Origin: CAVSWT01 sp963746735
GTDB lineage: Bacteria; Bacteroidota; Ignavibacteria; Ignavibacteriales; Ignavibacteriaceae
Assembly (NCBI GenBank): GCA_963746735.1
Contig: CAVVCO010000031.1
Location: 1-64,000 of the forward strand
Direction of reading: 5' to 3'
Length of the DNA stretch: 64,000 nt
Shown here: positions 1 to 8,772 of the stretch, in pieces
Layout of the letters: the number at the start of each line of letters is the position of its first letter
How positions within the stretch are numbered: the first letter of the stretch is position 1
The notes under the pieces: model-generated
The model's input: the letters and a program-made list of their open reading frames with translations, nothing else
What the model was told of the DNA's origin: nothing
Database searches by the model: none
Program-made: the position numbers and the translations under genes

Positions 1-95
1 AAATGCGATTGCGGATTTATAATTATAAACCCAGCAAGAAGGTAAAAAAAAGATTAATAAAAAACATCGGTACAAGTACGATTGATTATTAACTC
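1..95. repeat. Partial copy of dispersed intergenic element
   Basis: The first 95 bases resemble positions about 1405-1500. Both contain AAATGCGATT, CGGATTT and a TTTAAAAAACAT-like block followed by GGTACGATT-like sequence. A weaker third copy lies at about 5350-5460. No open frame is seen. This looks like one arm of the palindromic element annotated at 1405-1705. The similarity was judged by eye. Confidence 0.5.
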
Positions 96-121
96 CAGGA
101 GAATCTCTTTCACAATGAAAT

Positions 122-179
122 GAAAGATTTCTCTCTCGAAGACCTGCCTAACCGGCAGGCAGGCTCGTTTGAAATGACA
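122..179. repeat. Half-copy of TCGAAATGAC palindromic repeat with GC-rich insert
   Basis: AAAGATTTCTC followed by a TCGAA block and later GAAATGACA matches the right arm of the complete palindrome at 18475-18550. Here the arm is interrupted by a G+C-rich hairpin, CCTGCC (143-148) and GGCAGG (154-159). Related GC-rich hairpins occur near 5583-5606 and 18573-18592. Confidence 0.55.
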
Positions 180-207
180 ACCTCAAGCTTCAGGCTAAGT
201 GTTTTTC

Positions 208-1254
208 TTATCTTAGCAAAATAAATTTCTTTGCATCAGAAAAACTCCCGGCTTGTATTCTATAAAAATAAACACCGCTCGAAAGATTTTTACCATCAAA
301 ATTTATCTCATAATTTCCCACTGATTTTTCTTCATTAACTAATGTCATAATTTCTTTACCAAGCAAATCATAAATTTTCAATGTTACAAAACATGATTTG
401 GGAATTGAATATTTTATTGTTGTGTTAGGATTAAACGGGTTGGGAAAATTCTGAGATAAGTAAAACGAGCTTACATTTGTTTTATAATCTTCAATACCTA
501 AAGAAATATCACTATCTAATAGAAGCTGCTTTCTAGTTGTTTGGTTTGAATCATTAGAAAATACGAAGATGAGTGTATCCTTTAGATATCCATCAGTTTG
601 TCTTTTGCAAATCGGGCATACATCAACGCCTACTATATAGAATGTTAAAGTATCTTTGGGATTTAGAAGTACGTGGATTGAATCACCCGGTTCATAAGGA
701 TTTATAATGAAATAATAGATAATATACTCGCTGTCCCTTTTAATGTTAGAATAAAATGATACGTAGGTTTTATTATAAATCGAATCTAAATAAACACTCT
801 TATCTGAATTATTAATAATATTACATGAGTCTTGTAAAAAATTGCCGGATAAAAAAATACTATCGGGAGATAAGACAATATTCTCTTCCCAACCGGGACG
901 GCGGTATTCATATTGAAATGATTTAATAAATTTAACGTCTTCATAGAGGCAATCTCTGTAAATATCAATTCGATAATTGCCTTCATTTAAATTTATTACG
1001 GGAACAACAAAATCATGGTAACCATAACAGGTTGCTGCATCTTCAGCAGTATCTATTTGTGTGATTGTAATAACTGAATCATTAACTTCAACTGCATAAT
1101 CAAGTTGAAATGCGCATTGTTCCCAGGCGTTATAGTCCCAAACATAAATTGTATCGTTTGAAGTTTTAACAACAATTGAGTCTATTGTTAAGTCTGGCTG
1201 AGCTATCAAAAATGATGAGAGAAAAAGAAACCCAAGAAATATTTTTGTTTTCAT
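208..1254 (-). CDS. Secreted protein with T9SS C-terminal sorting domain
   Basis: This 348-residue protein starts with a signal peptide (hydrophobic about residues 4-18, probable cleavage after FLIA). It ends in a Por secretion system sorting domain from about residue 264: FPNPFNP at 270-276, then IYDLLGKE, SSGVYFYRI and the terminal KKFILLR. In this family the domain targets cargo through the outer membrane by the type IX system. The middle, residues 20-260, is not recognised. It is rich in beta-type sequence and holds a CPIC pair near residue 214 that could be a disulfide or metal site. It is a single-gene unit; the nearest upstream gene is the arr composite. Function unknown, export route fairly sure. 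Confidence 0.85.
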   Translation of the reverse strand: MKTKIFLGFLFLSSFLIAQPDLTIDSIVVKTSNDTIYVWDYNAWEQCAFQLDYAVEVNDSVITITQIDTAEDAATCYGYHDFVVPVINLNEGNYRIDIYRDCLYEDVKFIKSFQYEYRRPGWEENIVLSPDSIFLSGNFLQDSCNIINNSDKSVYLDSIYNKTYVSFYSNIKRDSEYIIYYFIINPYEPGDSIHVLLNPKDTLTFYIVGVDVCPICKRQTDGYLKDTLIFVFSNDSNQTTRKQLLLDSDISLGIEDYKTNVSSFYLSQNFPNPFNPNTTIKYSIPKSCFVTLKIYDLLGKEIMTLVNEEKSVGNYEINFDGKNLSSGVYFYRIQAGSFSDAKKFILLR

Positions 1255-1404
1255 CCCGTACCCCTCTATGTTTTTTGTTAAAACACCTAATTACTAATCA
1301 TACTGCAGGAAATAATTATTGATTAGAATGTTATTATGTAATTTTTAAAGCAATAATTTTAACAATAATTTTATGTTTGCTTCCCGTTTCATCTATTCTG
1401 TGCA

Positions 1405-1705
1405 TGTAAATGCGATTACGGATTTCTAATTAAATATTTCGGAGAGAATGTAAGAAAATGTTCTTTAAAAAACATTGGTACGATTACCATTATTTTTTTT
1501 AGCTAAAGGTTAACACCCCGATTTATCGGGGTGACTATATGAAGCAAACTAATATTCTATAACCGTTTTAACGGTTTACCATATTTTTCATTTAAGTCAT
1601 TAAGATATTTTCGCGATGAAAACAAATAAAAACTGTTGAAACAGTTAAAGACTTTTTGACGATCCTTTGATCTCCGGGATAAATCCCGGAGTTAACCTTT
1701 GACAT
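1405..1705. repeat. Dispersed palindromic intergenic element, most complete copy
   Basis: The gap 1255-1800 has no gene. Its core is bounded by inverted AAAGGTTAAC (from about 1504) and GTTAACCTTT (ending about 1701). Next to each end lies a strong hairpin: CACCCCGATTTATCGGGGTG on the left and CTCCGGGATAAATCCCGGAG on the right. Inside are the palindromes AACCGTTTTAACGGTT and AACTGTTGAAACAGTT. The part from 1405 to 1500 resembles positions 1-95. There is no coding potential. It resembles a MITE-like or structured-RNA element. Degraded relatives lie at 3725-3795, 5345-5560 and 8705-8750, each just after a gene's stop codon. Confidence 0.6.
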
Positions 1706-1800
1706 TAAAGAGGGCATCTTTTTAAAAGATATTTTCTTTAATCATTCCATCAATCATCCATTGATTAGCTCTCCCAATAACCGGCAGGGACTTTAGGAAA

Positions 1801-2545
1801 TCAATTAATAATTTTCCCTTTGACCTTAGGCAGCTTTTCGCGCCATCTTTGGAGTTCCTCAGGTGTTTGCTTTATCCAATCTGTAATTTCGCCAACAATT
1901 TTTAATGGTTCCCGGGTTCGATATGATCGTGTCGGATTACCCGGAAATTTTTTGTTTGTAACATTCGGATCATTTTCAAAGCTCCCCGATGGTTGAACAA
2001 TATAAACACGTTCACGTCCATCACCTTTAGCTAATGACGCAGCGAGTCCCGCTCCATTAACCAAAGCTGTGAAATAAATGTGATTCATTATAACTTCGGA
2101 GTTATAATTAGATCTGTTTCCGGCCGTCAGAAAATCGCCAACCTGCAAATCTGCTTTCGTTCCGTGATAAAAGGGTCCGCTGTCAGTCACTTTATCCGTA
2201 AATGAATTTGCTAATTCATAATTCCTTTTTGCGTTATCAAGGTCGCTCAATTCTTCGTAGCATTTGGCAATGTTAGAATATAGAGATAGGAAATGCAGCA
2301 TTAACGGCTTCGTTATTTACTTTTAAAGCTAACTGTAAATCTGCTTGGAGCCATTTTAATTTATCGGAAACATTTTTTTGATGCCGTGCCACATAATGCG
2401 CAGCAAGAAATTTTTCAAAGTCGTTTGCCGCTTCGTTCCAGGCTTGAAGAAATGTTTTGCTTGCTTCTTCAGGTTTGCCTTTTTCTTCAAAGCTCATACC
2501 TTGAATGCAAAGTTTAATAACATTGTTGTTTGGGCTGAATTCCAT
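1801..2545 (-). CDS. arr: Rifamycin ADP-ribosyltransferase (Arr family) with TPR-like N-terminus; frameshifted
   Basis: Arr enzymes inactivate rifampicin by ADP-ribosylation. The C-terminal about 115 residues carry the family blocks GPFYHGTKADL, HIYFTAL, VYIVQPSGSFENDPN, KKFPGNPTRSYRT and EPLKIVGEI. The N-terminal about 100 residues look like TPR-type helices (EEKGKPEEASKTFLQAW, LYSNIAKCYEEL). The gene is split over two frames: 2545 to about 2288, then 2286 to 1801. Removing one base at about 2287 joins AAFP to SLYSNIAK and gives 247 residues. Either the base is a sequencing error or the gene is dead and only a 166-residue downstream frame remains. Arr is a classic mobile cassette cargo, which fits the surrounding accessory DNA. 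Confidence 0.8.
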
Positions 2546-2702
2546 TTTTTAACTATGTGTCTGTTAAATATTTTAATATTAATTTAGCTGATTGTCCTTA
2601 GGCTATCAAAGCATCTTATATTGACCACTGACAATGATATAACATAAACTAGTCTAACGTTATACTTATTCCTTTGCCATTCATTTATTTCAAATCGTAT
2701 TG

Positions 2703-2933
2703 CTATTCTTTTTCTTCATCTAAATTAGTTTTATCGGGATTTCCAAACAACTGGACAATTCTCTTACCGAAAATCAAAGCTATAGTTACTCCTAATATAA
2801 CGCCTATGGAAATTCCGTATGGTATGCTTATACTATCAAATATAGCTGGCAAGGCGGCTCCAAAGGCGGCACCTAAACTGGCTCCGTATATTATGATTGT
2901 TTCGCTTTTTTTAGTTGATGTATTTTTTGCCAT
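2703..2933 (-). CDS. Small membrane protein with glycine-rich segments
   Basis: This 76-residue protein has a lysine-rich start (MAKNTSTKK), two hydrophobic segments at about residues 13-32 and 37-56, and an acidic tail. The first segment has small-residue spacing (GASLGAAFGAALPA) of the glycine-zipper type. The minus strand is chosen because AAAGGAG stands 10-15 bases before the ATG; the overlapping plus-strand frame lacks such support. Family not recognised. It stands alone between arr and another tiny membrane protein. Confidence 0.6.
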   Translation of the reverse strand: MAKNTSTKKSETIIIYGASLGAAFGAALPAIFDSISIPYGISIGVILGVTIALIFGKRIVQLFGNPDKTNLDEEKE

Positions 2934-3240
2934 AAATAATATTCTCCTTTATAAATTAAAATTATACAAGCTTACTTGACGGTGTTGCAAATAACGTGAC
3001 AGCAACCTTATCGACCGCCTTCATATTTATAGTAGTAGGTCAAATCCAAATAGTTCGCACATTCTATAACTTTGGCTCATTTTTGCTTATTTGCTGTGCC
3101 ATTTTAATTAGGACAAGGCAATCTTTTTTGTTTGTACATAATCAATGGAATCAATAGAGTTTTTGAACAAAGCATCATTGTGGTTAGCAATGATTTTAGC
3201 CGTCATAAATCATTTTCCCAATTAAGATATTATGAACAAA
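2934..3240. other. Intergenic stretch without recognised gene
   Basis: About 300 AT-rich bases. A minus-strand frame of about 32 codons (MTAKIIANHNDALFKNS, about 3110-3205) is visible but has no recognisable homology or convincing ribosome site. No clear hairpin or promoter was seen. Confidence 0.5.
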
Positions 3241-3411
3241 TTATTTTGCTGAATTTTCATATTCATTTTGAAATTTTGCATTTTTGATTTTCAAAGCTTC
3301 TATTTCTAACTCCTTCATTTTTTCCTTATGCTTTATTACCAAAACAACAATAGGCAATAAAATGCCCATAAATACAGCGATACTTACAAATATCCAAAAT
3401 GATTCAGGCAT
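3241..3411 (-). CDS. Small single-pass membrane protein with coiled-coil tail
   Basis: The start is set at 3411 (MPESFWIFV, 56 residues) because AAAAGGAGAAAT lies just upstream. A longer frame to 3477 would read through that ribosome site. Residues 5-27 form one membrane helix. Residues 29-56 are charged (KHKEKMKELEIEALKIK) and likely coiled coil. It resembles many small unnamed inner-membrane proteins of this phylum. No function assigned. Confidence 0.6.
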   Translation of the reverse strand: MPESFWIFVSIAVFMGILLPIVVLVIKHKEKMKELEIEALKIKNAKFQNEYENSAK

Positions 3412-3835
3412 ATTTTTATTTCTCCTTTTTATTATCTGATTCGATGTATGATGTTCATTTGATTGAATACGGGACAAACCGCTATATAACTCATTATACG
3501 TGTATTATATGTTGTTGTTATTAAATAAATCTGAGAGAATTATTGAGTAAAATTTATGATTGAGAAGTAATTATCTTGATAATACGATAACTTTAAGAAA
3601 GAATCTATAATCTTCTTAAAATCAAAAATAAGATACTTAATTTGACAAAGACATCCACATCTAATTTATATTTTACAACTAACTAGATAAAGAAAATAAA
3701 TGTGTGTACAGATGGTATCTATGGTTTTCTTTATCTCACCGGGATAAATTCCTGAGTTAACCTTTTCGCAATCAGCTATCAAGGGTTAACATCCCTTATC
3801 CTCACAAGTGATTTAAAATATTTTTTATTCTGTGT
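3412..3835. other. Gene-free stretch with palindromic repeat fragments
   Basis: No gene is seen. Positions 3725-3795 hold a degraded relative of the GGTTAAC element: an ACCGGGATAAATTCCTGAG-like hairpin, GTTAACCTTT, and a second GGGTTAAC next to it. The remainder is AT-rich. A TATAACTCATTATACGTGTATTATA-type palindromic block is visible near 3483-3510. Confidence 0.5.
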
Positions 3836-4540
3836 TTAATTAATAATTAACCTTTTCTGTGCACACCATGCTCCAAGTAATTGCAGTTGATAAATACGTT
3901 CGATGTTAATATATCCGGCTTCCGACAGCAGTTCACGAATACGCTCTTCAGAAACTAGGGAGTCCTCAACAGTAGCCCGGTGAAGAACATTGTTTTGGGT
4001 TTCCTTTGGCAGTCCTTGCAAAGCTAAGAACTCCATCCATGCATTTAATTTCTTTCTCGCCGAATCAGTTTTAAGGTCGCCATTCAATCCGGCAATTATT
4101 AACCATCCCCCCGGTACAATTCTATGGTAAATACCTTTTAGTAGTTCTAACTTCCTTCCATCGTCCGGTAAGAGATGTTCAACTAAAATGCATGTAGCCA
4201 AGTCAAACTTTGAATCATTTGGCAGTGAATTGACTGTTCCATTAATTAATTTTACACGCTTTTCAGCATTTATGGCTTTGAATTTATTAAGGGTATATTT
4301 CAACATTGGTTCTGCTGGATCTACACCGGTAAGAAACCATTCCGGCTGGTTGGCAGCAAAGGTTAACAGGTTTGTCCCTGAGCCGCATCCAACATCAAGG
4401 ACACTTGCTTTAGAACCAACCATTGTTCGCAGATGGGATAGCAGGACTAGTGGAAATTGTTCGTATCCCGGGAATATCTTTGACATCATTGTATCGTACT
4501 GATCGATTTCCTCAAATCGCTTCTGAATTTCATCTTTCAT
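3836..4540 (-). CDS. Class I SAM-dependent methyltransferase
   Basis: This 234-residue protein has a Rossmann-type methyltransferase fold. Motif I, DVGCGSG, is at residues 49-55 and binds S-adenosylmethionine. An acidic residue follows strand 2 (GVDPAEPML), and FDLATCILVEHLL is the motif IV/post-IV region. A C-terminal lobe (LLSEAGYINIERIYQ) completes it. The acceptor cannot be told from the sequence. It has its own ribosome site (AGGAGAAGTGA) and is not in an operon with its neighbours. Confidence 0.8.
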   Translation of the reverse strand: MKDEIQKRFEEIDQYDTMMSKIFPGYEQFPLVLLSHLRTMVGSKASVLDVGCGSGTNLLTFAANQPEWFLTGVDPAEPMLKYTLNKFKAINAEKRVKLINGTVNSLPNDSKFDLATCILVEHLLPDDGRKLELLKGIYHRIVPGGWLIIAGLNGDLKTDSARKKLNAWMEFLALQGLPKETQNNVLHRATVEDSLVSEERIRELLSEAGYINIERIYQLQLLGAWCAQKRLIIN

Positions 4541-4706
4541 TCACTTCTCCTATGTAAATTTAGGATTACTAAAAATTTCACTTAATCCCGAAACCAAATT
4601 AATATTCCCTTGTTGATTGCCGCTTAACAATACTCCTTAAATTAATTCTTTAAATACGGATAATTATTGTTTTGTTATTGCTCCTGCCTGCTTTGAATAA
4701 TAGCCA

Positions 4707-5213
4707 TCATTTAGGTTCCCATAGTTCAATCTTATTTCCTTCTGCGTCCATAATATGTACAAATTTTCCGAAGTCGTAAGTTGCAATACTGTCAAGTACA
4801 GTTACTCCGTTTTCTTTGAGTTTGTTTACAAGCCCCTCAATATTCTGAACTGTGTAATTAATCATAAAATCTTTTTGGGACGGGGAAAAATAATCATCAC
4901 CCTTTTTAAAAGGTTTCCATTGAAGAGAATTTATCTCGTCAGGCTTGTTAATGTTCCTGGATTCAAAGCTTGACGAACCCCAATCATTGAATTCAATCCC
5001 TAAATTTTTGTTGTACCATTCTTTAGTTTCCTTCAGATTGTCTGAATAAAAGAAAATTCCACCAATTCCAGTAACCTTAGGAGTTGTGTCGTTAGATGAA
5101 GGTGTGTTCGTTGTTTCTTTTTTTTGTCCTTCCATTTTATTTCCTTTTTTATTTGTCTGGTTAAAACCTGTAAGAACTGTTACAATCAAAATCGCTATTA
5201 TTAGTTTAATCAT
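4707..5213 (-). CDS. VOC (glyoxalase/bleomycin-resistance fold) protein with hydrophobic leader
   Basis: Residues about 45-168 form one VOC module: GIGGIFFYSDNLKETKEWYNKNLGI at the first beta-alpha unit and HIMDAEGNKIELWEP at the end. It resembles bleomycin-resistance and glyoxalase-like proteins. Residues 1-18 are hydrophobic and may be a signal peptide. The internal Met27 (MEGQKK) has an equally good AAGGAAATAAA ribosome site, so a cytosolic form starting at 5135 is possible. The leader DNA at about 5173-5235 is nearly repeated at about 9711-9772. Substrate unknown. Confidence 0.75.
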   Translation of the reverse strand: MIKLIIAILIVTVLTGFNQTNKKGNKMEGQKKETTNTPSSNDTTPKVTGIGGIFFYSDNLKETKEWYNKNLGIEFNDWGSSSFESRNINKPDEINSLQWKPFKKGDDYFSPSQKDFMINYTVQNIEGLVNKLKENGVTVLDSIATYDFGKFVHIMDAEGNKIELWEPK

Positions 5214-5344
5214 TTTGTCCTTCCATTTTTACAGTGTTTATTAAAATCATATTGTTTTAAAATAGAGCCGTGCTTATATATCATAGACACAAGCTAAATA
5301 ATGCAATACGTTTTATAGTCTAGGCATTCTCGTAATCTCAGTTA

Positions 5345-5560
5345 TTATTCATGTATGTAAATATATTTATGCGGTTGGTGATTTCAATTTAAATTAACAC
5401 TCGGAGAATGTAGCAAAAAGTTTTTTAAAAAACATAGATATGGTTTCGATTAATTTTATTTGATAAGAGTTATAAACCGTCTTGGTTAGGCAAATAAATT
5501 AAAACAGTTAAAAGATTTGGAGCTTGACTTTATATCACCGGGACAAATAGTCTGCTGCAG
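5345..5560. repeat. Degraded copy of dispersed palindromic element
   Basis: The gap 5214-5565 holds no gene. It shares, in order, a TGTAAAT start, CGGAGAATGTA, TTTTTTAAAAAACAT, AAACCGT, AAACAGTTAAAAGA and ATCACCGGGACAAAT with the element at 1405-1705. The terminal GTTAAC boxes and perfect hairpins have decayed. It lies directly behind the dehydrogenase stop codon. Confidence 0.5.
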
Positions 5561-5565
5561 AAGTC

Positions 5566-6615
5566 TTAATTTATCAGTTTGAGCCGGCCAGCCGGTAGGC
5601 AAGGTGCGAAAACGGTGTCCATGTTATTTTGCTTGTTACATAATAGGATATCACCATTAACTAAGTTTTGATGATTACCCTGCGAAAATGCTGCAACATT
5701 TTCAAATGCAGCTTTGAAATACAGTTCATAACTATTTCGTTCTACATAACCAAGATGCGGAGTACAAATAACATTCGGCAAAGAGAGCAGTGGTTCTGTT
5801 TCTAACGAAGCCGGCTCAACTTCAAAAACATCCAATGCAGCCCGCTTGTTTGGATTAGAGTTTAATTCTTTAAATAAGGCCCCCGTTTCCACTAGCTCTG
5901 CCCGACTAATATTTACAAAAAGCGAATCCGGTTTCATTAGCTCGAGATCAGCTTTAGTTACACATCCCCTCGTCGCTTCATTTAGCCTTAAATGCAGTGA
6001 GACGATATCAGACGATGAGAAGAACTGAAACTTGCTTTCAGCTGAATTAAAACCATGCTGTTGTGCTTTCGCCCTTGATGATTCACTGCCCCAGACTAAT
6101 ATGTCCATACCAAATGCCTCACCATATTTCGCTATTCTTTGTCCTATTTTCCCATAACCCCAAATGCCCAATGTAAGCCCATTCAACGTTCTGCCTAAGC
6201 CAAGCGGGCCTGAGTTTTGCCACAAATTATTTAATAGATTAGATGAGTATTGAGGGATATATCGTGATGCCGACATAATTAACCCCCAGCACAGTTCAGA
6301 GGGCGCGATTGGTGAACCGATACCTTCAGCCACAGCAACATGATGTCTTGTGCATGCTGATAAGTCCAAGTGATTACTAATTTTTCCTGTTTGGCTGATC
6401 AACTTCAGGCCTGGCAGCTTTGACAATAATTCATCGTTGATTTTAGTTCGTTCCCGAATTAGCACTATGGCTTCTGCATCATGCAATTTATCTGCAAGGT
6501 CATTGATATTTTTATACGTTTCTGTAAAAACCTGTACATCATGCCCTGATAGAACATTAAAACAATCCAGGTTTTGCACAACATCTTGATAATCATCCAG
6601 TACCACAACTTTCAC
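5566..6615 (-). CDS. D-2-hydroxyacid dehydrogenase family, NAD-dependent
   Basis: This 349-residue enzyme reduces 2-oxo acids or oxidises D-2-hydroxyacids with NAD(H). The nucleotide-binding motif GYGKIG is at 153-158. The catalytic residues of the family are visible: Arg238 (NISRAEL), a Glu in DVFEVEP (262-268) and His287 (TPHLGY). The start is GTG with AAGGAGAG upstream. The last about 25 residues (after LLCNKQNN) do not look like the family. They include LPAGR, which is encoded by a GC-rich mini-repeat at about 5583-5606, so repeat DNA appears to have extended the C-terminus. Exact substrate unknown. Confidence 0.85.
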   Translation of the reverse strand: MKVVVLDDYQDVVQNLDCFNVLSGHDVQVFTETYKNINDLADKLHDAEAIVLIRERTKINDELLSKLPGLKLISQTGKISNHLDLSACTRHHVAVAEGIGSPIAPSELCWGLIMSASRYIPQYSSNLLNNLWQNSGPLGLGRTLNGLTLGIWGYGKIGQRIAKYGEAFGMDILVWGSESSRAKAQQHGFNSAESKFQFFSSSDIVSLHLRLNEATRGCVTKADLELMKPDSLFVNISRAELVETGALFKELNSNPNKRAALDVFEVEPASLETEPLLSLPNVICTPHLGYVERNSYELYFKAAFENVAAFSQGNHQNLVNGDILLCNKQNNMDTVFAPCLPAGRLKLIN

Positions 6616-6803
6616 TTAACTCTCCTTGTTGTTTAACATATAATTTTGATTTACTGAAAATCAATCAACGGAACATGGGTATAAGCACCATTAGTTTCCA
6701 CGCCCCTATCTTTAAAATTTTATAATCATTGCTCACACGTAACCAAACGAGGCAGTTGTGTTAATAAGCAGGCCGTACAAATAAGTTTTAAAATAAATTA
6801 TTC

Positions 6804-7406
6804 CTATTTGTTCCCAACCAGCAAAAATATTGGATATTGGCCCTGCGGTTTGTAATCTATACTTGCAGACATAATTTTAAGATTATTAAAGCCGGCTTCT
6901 TTCGCGTAATTTAAAAATTCAGTCCTATCAAACCCCAAATGAAATACCCCTGTATCATCAGTATGAAAACTGCCATCTTCTAAATCTAAGTCGGCAATTG
7001 CTATAAACCCATTTTCATTTAACATCGAATAAAAATCAATAAACAAAGCCTGTATGTCTTTAACATGGTGCAAAGTCATTGAAGAAATAATCCCATCAAA
7101 CTTTTTATCTAGTTTGGTTTTGGTTAAATCCATTTCAATTATTTCAATCTCACAACCTAATTTTTCTCTTTTAGAATTTAATTCAATGTTCATCGATTTT
7201 GAAATATCCACCGCAGTAATTTTGCTTACAAGAGGAGCGATTTCTTCCAACAGCAAACCGGTTCCGGAACCAAAATCCATGATGTGCATAGATTTATGAA
7301 ATGCTATATTCTGCTTAACGGCTTCAGCTATATTTTTTACATTATTAACTCTGTTTTTATCTTTCTCATAATCTTTTGATTTATTTTGAAAATAATCTAT
7401 ACTCAT
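6804..7406 (-). CDS. Class I SAM-dependent methyltransferase
   Basis: The protein has 200 residues. Motif I, DFGSGTG, is at 44-50; VDISKSM ends strand 2; FDGIISSMTLHHV is motif IV and after. The layout is that of small-molecule methyltransferases of the UbiE/Methyltransf_11-25 type. The C-terminal EFLNYAKEAGFNNLKIMSA is the usual last helix and strand. It is a single-gene unit with a short leader containing GTTAAAC and AAAGGAT. It is unlike the methyltransferase at 3836-4540 apart from the shared fold. Confidence 0.8.
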   Translation of the reverse strand: MSIDYFQNKSKDYEKDKNRVNNVKNIAEAVKQNIAFHKSMHIMDFGSGTGLLLEEIAPLVSKITAVDISKSMNIELNSKREKLGCEIEIIEMDLTKTKLDKKFDGIISSMTLHHVKDIQALFIDFYSMLNENGFIAIADLDLEDGSFHTDDTGVFHLGFDRTEFLNYAKEAGFNNLKIMSASIDYKPQGQYPIFLLVGNK

Positions 7407-7487
7407 ATTTTTATCCTTTGTTTAACGACTTTGTGCTTAACCCGCAGCTTTTAAATCAGTAGCTTCGGGCTATTGCCTATTTTACTA

Positions 7488-8000
7488 CTATTTTTTTTGA
7501 CTTAAATTCTGCATGGCTTCCATTAAGGTTGTATAAACATTGCTTGGTTTCTTATCGTGCCAGCTTGTATCTGATTTTAAATCTGGTTTTTCTTTTTTAA
7601 CATTTTCCGGTTCGTACAACCACCAAATATTTCCCCAGCTATCTTTTAGTCTGGCTAGTTTAAAACCATTGTAAAAATCACTTACTTCTGTTATAACCGT
7701 TGCTTCCATTTTTTGTGCGCGGTCAAGAATTGTCTGAGCATCTTCCACATACACTTGTAAAAAAGCTGGAGTAAACAACCAGTCAGGTTTGGAATCAGCA
7801 ATCAAAATAGTTGAGTCACCCAATTGAATCTCAGCGTGAATTAATGTTCCGTCTTTATCGGGAGTTCGTACACTTTTTCTTTCTTTACCACCAAAGACTT
7901 TTTCTACAAACTCAATAAATTTCTTTGCGTCATCTTTAATTATAATAAATGTATTTACTGCGTTGTAGCCTTCCGGAATTTTTTGTTTATCAAGCACCAT
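7488..8000 (-). CDS. VOC family protein, PhnB-like
   Basis: This 170-residue protein has paired beta-alpha-beta-beta-beta units. The first runs through AVNTFIIIKDDAKKFIEFVEKVFGG and the second ends in RLKDSWGNIWWLYEP. HAEIQLGDSTILIAD is typical of PhnB/DUF1428-like VOC proteins, many of which have no known substrate. A charged tail of about 35 residues follows the domain. It is a single-gene unit on the minus strand. Confidence 0.75.
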   Translation of the reverse strand: MVLDKQKIPEGYNAVNTFIIIKDDAKKFIEFVEKVFGGKERKSVRTPDKDGTLIHAEIQLGDSTILIADSKPDWLFTPAFLQVYVEDAQTILDRAQKMEATVITEVSDFYNGFKLARLKDSWGNIWWLYEPENVKKEKPDLKSDTSWHDKKPSNVYTTLMEAMQNLSQKK

Positions 8001-8085
8001 ATATTTTATCCCATATCAATGTTTATTAAATTCCATCTAAAGTTCTCCCCAACTGCGTGGCTGATAAGCCGGGATGATATGCTGC

Positions 8086-8646
8086 TTATCTTTCTTTTTG
8101 TAACCATTGCTTTTTATTTATCTTATAAAGGATATGCTCTTTTAATGGATGATTATCTTCTATTTTCGGGTGAAGAAAATTACAATTTGTGTTTATCATA
8201 TTTAGTCTCTTCATAACAGCTTCTGATTTTAAATTTAACGTCGAAGTAAATGAAACTATCTCTTCAATTTGCAGCTCTGTAAATGCAAATTCCAATACCT
8301 TCTCCGCCGCTTCTGTGGCGTAGCCCTTTCCCCAAAATTTATCAGACAACCTCCAGCCAATTTCAATTGCCGGACCAAACGGTAAATCATTTGATACTTC
8401 ATGTAATCCAGTAAATCCCATAAATCTATTTGATGCTTTTTCCTCCATTGCCCAAAGCCCCCAACCTCTATCTGAAATTAAATATGATAACTTATCAGCA
8501 ATGGCATTACTTTCTTCTTCAGTTAATACCTTGGGGAAATACTCCATAACTTTTGGATTTGAATTTAATTCGGCAAAATCGGGATAATCACTTTTCTTCC
8601 ATTGCCTAAGAAGTAATCTTGATGTATGTAATTCTATTATTCTCAT
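8086..8646 (-). CDS. GNAT-family N-acetyltransferase, RimJ/RimL-like
   Basis: The start is set at 8646 (MRIIELHTSRLLLRQW, 186 residues). The open frame reaches 8772, but the extra 42 residues come from palindromic repeat DNA. The RimJ-type features are an RLLLR opening, the acetyl-CoA loop region GWRLSDKFWGKGYATEA, and the closing FTSTLNLKSEAVMKRLNM. Such enzymes acetylate ribosomal protein N-termini or small amines. The acceptor is unknown. Confidence 0.8.
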   Translation of the reverse strand: MRIIELHTSRLLLRQWKKSDYPDFAELNSNPKVMEYFPKVLTEEESNAIADKLSYLISDRGWGLWAMEEKASNRFMGFTGLHEVSNDLPFGPAIEIGWRLSDKFWGKGYATEAAEKVLEFAFTELQIEEIVSFTSTLNLKSEAVMKRLNMINTNCNFLHPKIEDNHPLKEHILYKINKKQWLQKER

Positions 8647-8704
8647 AAAAAAATTTATATTCAATATAACAGCGCTATAGTTAAGGCGCAGCCCCTGCAG
8701 TGTT

Positions 8705-8750
8705 AACTTTTCCTGCCAAAGGTTAACGACTCGATTCATCGGGGTGAATC
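8705..8750. repeat. Fragment of GGTTAAC palindromic element
   Basis: AAAGGTTAAC is followed by CTCGATTCATCGGGGTG, matching the left end of the element at 1504-1530 with a partly decayed hairpin. It lies 20-70 bases behind the PNPOx-like gene. Confidence 0.55.
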
Positions 8751-8772
8751 CACGAAGAATACCAAAAAACAC

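Noticed and set aside
1255..1800. CRISPR array from the repeated palindromes
   Set aside because: The palindromes are not evenly spaced, have no unique spacers, and no cas gene is present.
2674..2979. Plus-strand 101-codon frame opposite the small membrane gene
   Set aside because: The minus-strand frame has a good ribosome site and glycine-zipper pattern; the plus frame is its shadow.
8647..8772. N-terminal 42-residue extension of the GNAT gene
   Set aside because: It is translated from palindromic repeat DNA and precedes a normal RimJ-type start MRIIELHTSRLLLR.
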